From: Bacteroidota bacterium
GTDB lineage: Bacteria; Bacteroidota; Ignavibacteria; Kapaibacteriales; UBA2268
Length of the DNA stretch: 12,308 nt
Assembly (NCBI GenBank): GCA_027371665.1
Contig: DAHXMP010000433.1
Coordinates: forward strand, 1 to 12,308
Direction of reading: 5' to 3'
Shown here: in pieces, positions 6,898-12,308 of the stretch
Layout: every line of letters begins with the position of its first letter
Position numbering within the stretch: position 1 is the first letter of the stretch
Program-made: the position numbers and the translations under genes
The notes under the pieces: model-generated
Seen by the model: the letters and a program-made list of their open reading frames with translations, nothing else
What the model was told of the DNA's origin: nothing
Database searches by the model: none

Positions 6898-6973
6898 TGG
6901 CTGGCCCGCCAGGGCTCGAACCTGGACTTTTCTGATCCAGAGTCAGACGTGTTGCCAATTACACCACGGGCCA
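6898..6973 (-). tRNA. tRNA-Gln(CTG)
   Basis: The cloverleaf reads 7-bp acceptor TGGCCCG/CGGGCCA, D stem GTGT/ACAC, anticodon stem TCTGA/TCAGA with loop CTCTGGA (anticodon CTG, codon CAG), and T stem CCAGG/CCTGG with loop TTCGAGC. U1-A72 and discriminator G73 are glutamine identity features known from E. coli. The 3' CCA is encoded (6900-6898), unlike the other two tRNAs here. It is transcribed after tRNA-Ala, from which it is separated by 12 nt, and before the terminator. Confidence 0.95.
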
Positions 6974-6985
6974 ATTTCTATAATG

Positions 6986-7058
<73 letters not shown>

Positions 7059-7069
7059 TAACCGGACTA

Positions 7070-7101
7070 CAAAATTATGAAAGGTTTTGCAGACAGAAAA
7101 A
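7070..7101 (-). promoter_or_regulatory. promoter of the tRNA-Ala/tRNA-Gln unit
   Basis: TAATTTTG (- strand, 7077-7070) is an exact TAnnTTTG -7 box, 11 nt before tRNA-Ala. Exactly 20 nt upstream stands TTTT (7101-7098), 3 of 4 matches to the -33 TTTG. The box and its flank (ATAATTTTGTA[GT]TCC) recur before tRNA-Ser(CGA), which argues against chance. Confidence 0.6.
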
Positions 7102-7236
7102 TTTTATTTCTAATATTATTTTTAATTCTGGTGTTTTTGCTTTAATAAAATTTTTAGTAAGTTATTTTTTCATCATTGTATAAATTAAAATGATGGAAAT
7201 TTATTAAAAAAATCTATAGTTATTAATGGAGATATT

Positions 7237-9363
7237 ATGAAAGAATATATTTACAGAATTTGCTTTATAATAATAATTTCATTTTTCTTAATTATAAGCA
7301 AAGAAAATTTATTTGCTCTCGATTCAAAAGACTTTGTCGTTTTTTTAACGGCAGACGTTTCCAAGACACCTGCACCACATATAACTATTAATTGGGTTAC
7401 AAACGGTTATGCAAAGCAATTTGATGTTTATAGGAAAATGAAGGGAGATGTTTATTGGGGTAATCCTTTAGCTACTTTGGATAGCAATGCAACATCATAT
7501 ACAGATAATAATGTTGAAGCTGGCACGAATTATGAATACCAGGTGCTGACCAAGTCTATTATGCCTGTAGGAGATACAACAATTACCTATGCGGCAACAG
7601 GTTATATTTATGCAGGAATAGAGGTTTTGCCTACTGATAATTTTGGAACTGTTCTTATTCTGTTTGATGAGAATTTAATTTATTATTTCCCGGATAAAAT
7701 CAAAAGGCTCGAAGATGATATGGCTGAAGAGGGATGGAATGTCATTGCAAGGGGAGTACCAAGAAGCGATTCCACGGAAGTCAATGCTTCTGTAGTAAAA
7801 AATATAGTTATGCAAGAGTATCTGAGAAATAATGATTTAAACACTATATTTATTCTCGGCAGGGTACCTGTGCCATATTCAGGCGACCTCAATCCGGATG
7901 GACATCCCAATCATCTCGGAGCCTGGCCTGCCGATTTATATTATGGAGTAATGGATTCGACATATTGGACTGATAATAGCGTTAATACTGATAATAATCC
8001 CCCGGGATACACACCTGAAAGAACAGAAAATGTTAACAAACCGGGTGACGGCAAATTTGATGAGAGTCAGATAAGATATGGGGATGTTGTGATTGGAATC
8101 GGGAGAGTTGATTTTTATAATATGCCGTCATTTAAATCAACCGAACAGGAGCTTCTTTCGGCTTATCTCGACAAAGACCATGCATACAGGACAGGACAAA
8201 TGCAGGTTGTTAACAGGGGACTTGTAGATATTAATTTTCAACCTTCACTGGGAAATTTTGAATTTACATTCGGAGAAAGCGGCTGGAGAAACTTTTCGCC
8301 TTTCTTTGGTTATGACAGCATCAAAAATGTTGATTGGTTTACAACTCTTAAGACAGATTCTTATCTTTGGGCTTATGGCTGCGGCGGGGGCTGGTACCAG
8401 GGTGCCGGTGGAATCGGGAACACGGGCCAGTTTGCATCTACGCCTGTAAACGCAGTATTTACTATGCTTTTCGGTTCTTATTTCGGTGACTGGGATTCAC
8501 AGGATAATTTTTTGAGGGCAGGTCTTTGCAGCAGTCCTTCGATTCTTACATGCTGCTGGGCAGGCAGGCCCCAATGGTATCTTCACAGGATGGCTTTGGG
8601 CGAACCGATTTCATTTTCTACAATGCTTTCACAAAATAATTATACTACTTATATCCCGAATATAATTTATTCACAATATCCTTACGGAAGTGTTGCTACT
8701 TATGGAAACCTTATGGTCCATACTGCATTAATGGGTGACCCGACGCTGAGAATGTATATGGGTGAAGTGAAAGCTCCAACAAATTTAACAGTCATACAAC
8801 CGGAAGGGGGGCCGGTTGAAATAAGCTGGCAGGCACCTGACCAGAATGCAAGCTATGTTTATAATGTTTTTGTATCCGACAGCTCTGATGGACCCTTTAC
8901 CAAAATCAATACTGACCTTATTACCGGTACCAACTTCAACGACCCGAATTTGAAGCGTGAGGGCAATTTCTATTACATGGTTAGAGCGTATTTGTTAAAA
9001 AACACTCCAAGCGGCTCTTTCTATAATCCGGGCAGAAGTATTGTCTCTCAGCCTATAATGGTAACAGGTGTGAATGAAACGGCAACTCCGGGGTATTCAA
9101 TGGCTGCTTCTCCAAACCCGGCATATAATAATGTGAATATTAGCATTTCACTCGGGAAAGCGTCTTTGATAACTCTCGATGTTTATGATATGAACGGCAG
9201 CAGAATCACTAATCTCTGTGCGAGAGAACTTGCTTCCGGCACTCATAGCATAGCGTGGAACCTGATGGATTCAGGAAACCGGAAAGTTGCACCGGGTGTG
9301 TATTTTGTGAAGCTAACGGGATATGGATTAACAGATGCTGTAAAAATCGTCGTGATGCCCTGA
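7237..9363 (+). CDS. secreted C25-like (gingipain-fold) multidomain protein with T9SS type A tail
   Basis: The 708-residue exported protein has a signal peptide at 1-27 (basic start, long hydrophobic core, ending near LFA). An Fn3-like domain at about 33-125 is followed by a central region at 128-510 resembling peptidase family C25: a sheet-forming TIFILGRVPVPY (203-214), WPADLYYG (230-237), a GIGRVDFY stretch (287-294) and the terminal ALMGDPTLRMY (497-507). A second Fn3-like domain is at about 512-610. The C-terminal 95 residues, starting ASPNPAYNN and ending in GVYFVKLTG and a short strand, are a T9SS type A sorting tail, so the protein is moved across the outer membrane and attached to the surface or released. 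The expected catalytic His and Cys positions seem to be C382 (YGCGGG) and S414 (FGSYFGDWD). It could therefore be a non-proteolytic homologue. Shine-Dalgarno GGAG is at 7228-7231. It is a single-gene unit. Confidence 0.85.
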   Translation: MKEYIYRICFIIIISFFLIISKENLFALDSKDFVVFLTADVSKTPAPHITINWVTNGYAKQFDVYRKMKGDVYWGNPLATLDSNATSYTDNNVEAGTNYEYQVLTKSIMPVGDTTITYAATGYIYAGIEVLPTDNFGTVLILFDENLIYYFPDKIKRLEDDMAEEGWNVIARGVPRSDSTEVNASVVKNIVMQEYLRNNDLNTIFILGRVPVPYSGDLNPDGHPNHLGAWPADLYYGVMDSTYWTDNSVNTDNNPPGYTPERTENVNKPGDGKFDESQIRYGDVVIGIGRVDFYNMPSFKSTEQELLSAYLDKDHAYRTGQMQVVNRGLVDINFQPSLGNFEFTFGESGWRNFSPFFGYDSIKNVDWFTTLKTDSYLWAYGCGGGWYQGAGGIGNTGQFASTPVNAVFTMLFGSYFGDWDSQDNFLRAGLCSSPSILTCCWAGRPQWYLHRMALGEPISFSTMLSQNNYTTYIPNIIYSQYPYGSVATYGNLMVHTALMGDPTLRMYMGEVKAPTNLTVIQPEGGPVEISWQAPDQNASYVYNVFVSDSSDGPFTKINTDLITGTNFNDPNLKREGNFYYMVRAYLLKNTPSGSFYNPGRSIVSQPIMVTGVNETATPGYSMAASPNPAYNNVNISISLGKASLITLDVYDMNGSRITNLCARELASGTHSIAWNLMDSGNRKVAPGVYFVKLTGYGLTDAVKIVVMP

Positions 9364-9490
9364 TTTCAGTGAATAACGAAGTATGAGCAGTGAATAGTTG
9401 TGGCCGTTTTTTAATTGAAAAGTCCATGTTGTAAATTTACTGCGGAAAAAGGAATCCATGCGGCTTTATGCAATCATTTCTGAATTTATT

Positions 9491-10303
9491 TCAAAATCTA
9501 TAAGTGTAATTGAACATAATAAGATTCATACCGTAATTGAGGGATATGCCATCGTTCTTTTTTGCCCGATGTAAATAGGGGATTAAATAGCCGGATGCAC
9601 TGCCGATTAAGGCTCCGGTAATGACATCGGTCGGGAAATGCTCTCCCGATGCCACTCTCATAACCCCTATTCCTGTTGCAAATAATAATGAAGTTCCCCA
9701 GACATAAGGTGTGTATTTTGAATCGGGGAAATAATCTCCGTAAACTGTCGAGAGAAAAACAGCGGATGTAAATGCCGCACTCGTATGTCCTGAAAAAAAC
9801 GACATTCTTGCGTCGGCTGACTCTTTATCCGACATTTGAACCGAAGGATTATAAACATAGGGCCTTATTCTTTTTGCCGTTCCTTTTGCAAGATAAGTCA
9901 GGAAACCCGAAATCATCATGGATTCTCCGTACATCACTCCGACAGTAAACCAGTCTTTTCTCATTTTTTCCGAAAATACAAATAATGCGGGCGATACGAT
10001 TGCAGCACCCAATGCGACATTGCTGATATTTATAATATCTTTGGAATAGTTATTGGCAGCAAATCTATCGAATCCGTTTATGTCATTTTTGTTCAGATTA
10101 TTGATTTCATCGGGTGTCAGAGGTTTCACCCTATTATCGGCAATGATTGAAACAACTCCAATTCCAATGCCGGACCCGATGATAATCCCATCTTTTGTCC
10201 AGTTCAATTTGTAAGGAGATTGAGCCTCAATTCTGAAAAAGGATAAAAGGGCTAACAGTGTTAATATGGCTGCTGAAGAAAAAGTTCTTGTTTTCAATTG
10301 CAT
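9491..10303 (-). CDS. PAP2-family (type 2 phosphatidic acid) phosphatase, exported
   Basis: The 270-residue protein begins with a signal peptide (1-27, ending IEA before Q28). It has the three phosphatase motifs of the PAP2 superfamily: K140-x6-R147-P148, S171-G172-H173 (FSGHTSA), and R216-x5-H222-x3-D226 (RVASGEHFPTD). H173 and H222 would be the catalytic histidines. Hydrophobic helices lie between and around the motifs. Substrates of the family include phosphatidate, phosphatidylglycerol phosphate and undecaprenyl pyrophosphate; nothing here decides among them. The final 20 residues (GISLNYGM...NYTYRF) alternate polar and hydrophobic residues and end in Phe, like an outer-membrane beta strand, which suggests location at the outer membrane or periplasm. 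It is divergent from rsgA, with 106 nt between. Confidence 0.88.
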   Translation of the reverse strand: MQLKTRTFSSAAILTLLALLSFFRIEAQSPYKLNWTKDGIIIGSGIGIGVVSIIADNRVKPLTPDEINNLNKNDINGFDRFAANNYSKDIINISNVALGAAIVSPALFVFSEKMRKDWFTVGVMYGESMMISGFLTYLAKGTAKRIRPYVYNPSVQMSDKESADARMSFFSGHTSAAFTSAVFLSTVYGDYFPDSKYTPYVWGTSLLFATGIGVMRVASGEHFPTDVITGALIGSASGYLIPYLHRAKKNDGISLNYGMNLIMFNYTYRF

Positions 10304-10339
10304 AAAAGTTTATTATGATTCATCGAATTTAAAAAAATT

Positions 10340-10371
10340 TTTAACTTAAAAGTAAAAATACAATATATTTG
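10340..10371 (+). promoter_or_regulatory. rsgA: possible rsgA promoter
   Basis: TATATTTG (10364-10371) matches TAnnTTTG exactly. TTTA (10340-10343), 3 of 4 matches to the -33 box, lies 20 nt upstream. Transcription would start about 30 nt before the rsgA ATG. The region is very AT-rich, so support is moderate. Confidence 0.4.
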
Positions 10372-10409
10372 AAGAAATTGACAATTATATTAAGCAAATA
10401 TTATTTTTT

Positions 10410-11450
10410 ATGCCCAGAATAACAGAGGAACAGGAACACCAGGCAGAAAAAGTTGCCTTTAAATATTCGAAGGCTGGTAAATCGAAACTTTTGAAACAAA
10501 GCGGCAGCCTACCCGAAAATCTCGAGCAGGGTATCGTAGTATTGTCAATCGGGAAAAATTATGTTGTCCGGTTGACCTGTGAAGGAATAGATACAGGGAA
10601 AAAGGTCGAATGTGTTACAGCCGGTAAAATCCTGTCGGCTAACATTAACGCCTCTATGGTAGCTGTCGGCGATAAAGTGGGTATTGTCCGTTCAAAGAAA
10701 AAAGGCGGGGAAGAATCAGGCAAAATTGTTTTCGTCGAAGAGCGTAGGAACTGCTTTTCGAGGAAGGCAGTCGGCATCGAAAACCGCGAACACATTATTG
10801 CGGCGAATATTGATAAAGTCCTCCTCTTTTTATCAACCATAGAACCGGAGTACAATCGCAGGTTTATTGACAGGCTTCTCATTTCGGCAGAATTAAATGT
10901 CGTTGAACCGATAATATGTATAAATAAAATTGACCTGTTCGATAGAGAAGAATTAAGAAATGATTTTTTGACTTATTCAAAACTCGGCATAAAGATTTTT
11001 TTTATTTCCGCAATTTACGGGACTGCCCTGGAAGAGATAAAATTATATCTGAAAGACTCACTGACATTGCTGGCAGGGCCATCAGGAACGGGCAAATCAA
11101 CCTTGATTAATAAATTAATGGGAAAGGAAATTCAAAAAGTAACGGAAATAAGCGGAAAGTGGGGCAAAGGCAGGCATACAACGAGTGCCGCCAGAATGCT
11201 CGAACTTCCTTCAGGCGGAAAAATTATTGATACTCCCGGGTTGAGAGAATTTGCTTTGTGGGGAATAACGAAGCTGGACCTCCCATTATACTTTCACGAT
11301 TTCGATGAATACAATAAGAACTGCAAGTATTTTCCCTGCTCGCATACTCACGAGCCGGGCTGTGCAGTCAAGAAAGCCTATGAAGATGAATTGCTCGAAG
11401 TGCAGCGATATGAAAGTTATCTGAATATTTACGGAACCCTGGATGAATGA
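10410..11450 (+). CDS. rsgA: ribosome small subunit-dependent GTPase A
   Basis: RsgA (YjeQ) is a circularly permuted GTPase that checks late maturation of the 30S ribosomal subunit. The 346-residue protein shows all parts: an OB-fold region at about 38-112, then G4 NKID (172-175), G5 SA (200-201), P-loop GPSGTGKST (223-231), a G2 region around RHTTSA (255-260) and G3 DTPGL (274-278). The order G4-G5-G1-G2-G3 is the diagnostic permutation. The C-terminal zinc site C305-x4-C310-x-H312-x5-C318 is intact. Length is normal. The ATG at 10410 has no Shine-Dalgarno and sits after a T run, as is common in Bacteroidota. It is followed after 60 nt by tRNA-Ser, which has its own promoter beginning just after the rsgA stop. 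Confidence 0.96.
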   Translation: MPRITEEQEHQAEKVAFKYSKAGKSKLLKQSGSLPENLEQGIVVLSIGKNYVVRLTCEGIDTGKKVECVTAGKILSANINASMVAVGDKVGIVRSKKKGGEESGKIVFVEERRNCFSRKAVGIENREHIIAANIDKVLLFLSTIEPEYNRRFIDRLLISAELNVVEPIICINKIDLFDREELRNDFLTYSKLGIKIFFISAIYGTALEEIKLYLKDSLTLLAGPSGTGKSTLINKLMGKEIQKVTEISGKWGKGRHTTSAARMLELPSGGKIIDTPGLREFALWGITKLDLPLYFHDFDEYNKNCKYFPCSHTHEPGCAVKKAYEDELLEVQRYESYLNIYGTLDE

Positions 11451-11455
11451 ATTTA

Positions 11456-11487
11456 TTTGCTAATGAAACAAAGCATTGATAATTTTG
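11456..11487 (+). promoter_or_regulatory. promoter of tRNA-Ser
   Basis: TTTG (11456-11459), exactly 20 nt, then TAATTTTG (11480-11487) is a full match to the Bacteroidota primary sigma consensus TTTG-N19-21-TAnnTTTG. It starts 6 nt after the rsgA stop and ends 23 nt before the tRNA. Confidence 0.75.
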
Positions 11488-11510
11488 TATTCCTGAAATC
11501 AGCCGAATCC

Positions 11511-11597
11511 GGAGAGGTGCGAGAGCGGTTGAATCGGGCGGTCTCGAAAACCGTTGACCTGCTTGCGGGTCCGTGGGTTCGAATCCCACCCTCTCCG
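11511..11597 (+). tRNA. tRNA-Ser(CGA)
   Basis: An 87-nt class II tRNA: acceptor GGAGAGG/CCTCTCC, D stem CGA/TCG, anticodon stem GCGGT/ACCGT with loop CTCGAAA (U33, anticodon CGA, codon TCG), a long variable arm of about 18 nt, and T stem GTGGG/CCCAC with loop TTCGAAT. Discriminator is G73. The 3' CCA is not encoded (CTA follows). The long variable arm is the serine identity element. Confidence 0.95.
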
Positions 11598-11643
11598 CTA
11601 AATACAATTCATACATCATTATTTTTTTCAGTTTTTTATTTTT

Positions 11644-12207
11644 ATGGAAGTAGGTAAAGCCCTTTACATAGATAAAAGAAAAGACTGGCGGCTATGGCTT
11701 GAGAAAAACTATGAAAAAGAAAAAGAAGTCTGGCTAATTTTCCCAAACAAATCAACGGGTAAGAAAAGGTTGGATTACAACGATGCCGTCGAAGAAGCTC
11801 TTTGTTTCGGTTGGATAGACAGTATTGTAAAAAAATATGACAAAGACTCATCTGCTCAGCGTTTTACTCCTCGCAATCCCGGGAGTAAATATTCTATTCC
11901 TAATAAAATGAGATTAATAAAACTTGTAAAGGAGGGCAGAATAATACCATCATTACTCTCAAACATAACAGACGTTATTAAAGATAAATATGTATTTCCA
12001 GGGGACATAATAAACGAAATAAAATCGAATAAAGAAGCATGGAAAAATTTTAAAAAATTCTCCCGGGCATACCGGGAAATTCGTATCGCATTCATTGACG
12101 GTGCAAGAATGCGCCCGGATGAGTACAGGAAACGCCTCAATTATTTTATTAGAATGACAAAGAAAAACAAACAATTCGGTTTCGGTGGAATTGAAAAATA
12201 TTTTTAA
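11644..12207 (+). CDS. YdeI/OmpD-associated family protein
   Basis: The 187-residue soluble protein has neither signal peptide nor membrane segment. It carries the family's two landmark motifs: DAVEEALCFGWIDS at 47-60 and QRFTPRNPGSKYS at 72-84. A C-terminal basic helical part, FSRAYREIRIAFIDGARMRPDEYRKR (read from 139 to 164), matches the repeated arrangement AK/AR-x-R-x-E-x-R of the family. Members are widespread; some have been linked to antimicrobial-peptide or bacteriocin tolerance, but the biochemical role is unclear. It begins 46 nt after tRNA-Ser across a T-rich gap with no Shine-Dalgarno, so it may be read through from the tRNA promoter or have an unseen promoter. Length is normal for the family. 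Confidence 0.85.
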   Translation: MEVGKALYIDKRKDWRLWLEKNYEKEKEVWLIFPNKSTGKKRLDYNDAVEEALCFGWIDSIVKKYDKDSSAQRFTPRNPGSKYSIPNKMRLIKLVKEGRIIPSLLSNITDVIKDKYVFPGDIINEIKSNKEAWKNFKKFSRAYREIRIAFIDGARMRPDEYRKRLNYFIRMTKKNKQFGFGGIEKYF

Positions 12208-12308
12208 AAATTAATTTAATGATTTTGTGAAGTATTATTGCTTGTGGTTTTTGATTTGAGTTTTTTTATTCTATATATTATGATTGCAAAAAACAGAATT
12301 GCAATTAA

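Noticed and set aside
9364..9490. 127-nt gap between the T9SS protein and the PAP2 gene, searched for a terminator or small RNA
   Set aside because: A short TGGCCGTTTTTT stretch suggests a terminator tail, but no matching stem was found; nothing else was recognised.
10559..10882. 107-codon open frame opposite rsgA
   Set aside because: rsgA is conserved throughout this interval; the antisense frame shows no motif and no start signals.
11368..11619. Antisense open frame over tRNA-Ser with AERVGFEPTDPQAGQRFSRP
   Set aside because: This is the well-known artefact produced by translating the antisense strand of a tRNA-Ser gene. It has no independent support.
11457..11657. Sense open frame through tRNA-Ser (GEVRERLNRAVSKTV...)
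   Set aside because: It is the translation of the tRNA-Ser gene itself and spans its promoter and the full cloverleaf; not a protein gene.
12208..12308. End of window, possible start of a further gene
   Set aside because: Only AT-rich sequence without a credible start, hairpin or RNA structure within the 101 nt available.

Overview
The window is AT-rich DNA with chromosomal housekeeping content. It most likely comes from the Bacteroidota/Ignavibacteriota/Chlorobiota (FCB) group. Three things point there. The protein at 7237-9363 ends in a type IX secretion (T9SS) type A sorting tail. Two tRNA transcription units carry a Bacteroidota-type promoter (-7 box TAnnTTTG, one with a TTTG box exactly 20 nt upstream). 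Several starts lack a convincing Shine-Dalgarno sequence. Multihaem cytochromes beside a bc-type complex suggest a respiring, metabolically flexible member such as an Ignavibacteria-like organism. The exact taxon cannot be fixed from this window. No insertion sequence, phage gene, CRISPR array or integrase was seen.

Region 1 (1-3400, + strand) is a respiratory operon: the C-terminal end of a Rieske iron-sulfur protein, a one-piece b6-type cytochrome b, an 11-haem membrane-anchored c-type cytochrome, a secreted tetrahaem cytochrome of the c554 type, and a strong intrinsic terminator. The first three genes overlap by 4 nt at each junction (ATGA, GTGA), which implies translational coupling and a stoichiometric complex. 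The gene order suggests a quinol-oxidising Rieske/cytochrome b complex in which a multihaem cytochrome takes the place of cytochrome c1 or f. This is the most interesting system here.

Region 2 (3411-5786, - strand) holds an MtnX-like HAD phosphatase followed 42 nt later by an orphan membrane sensor histidine kinase with a small extracytoplasmic domain and a long coiled coil.

Region 3 (5958-7101) has cdsA (CDP-diacylglycerol synthase) on the + strand, convergent with a tRNA-Ala(CGC)/tRNA-Gln(CTG) unit on the - strand that has its own promoter and terminator.

Region 4 (7237-9363) is a large secreted protein: a signal peptide, an Fn3-like domain, a gingipain/C25-like central domain whose catalytic residues look substituted, a second Fn3-like domain and the T9SS tail.

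Region 5 (9491-12308) holds a PAP2-family phosphatase (- strand), then rsgA (ribosome-maturation GTPase), tRNA-Ser(CGA) and a YdeI/OmpD-associated family protein on the + strand. The last 101 nt contain no recognisable feature.

Functionally, region 1 is electron transport. cdsA and the PAP2 protein both concern phosphatidate-type lipids but are not in one operon. rsgA and the three tRNAs belong to translation.
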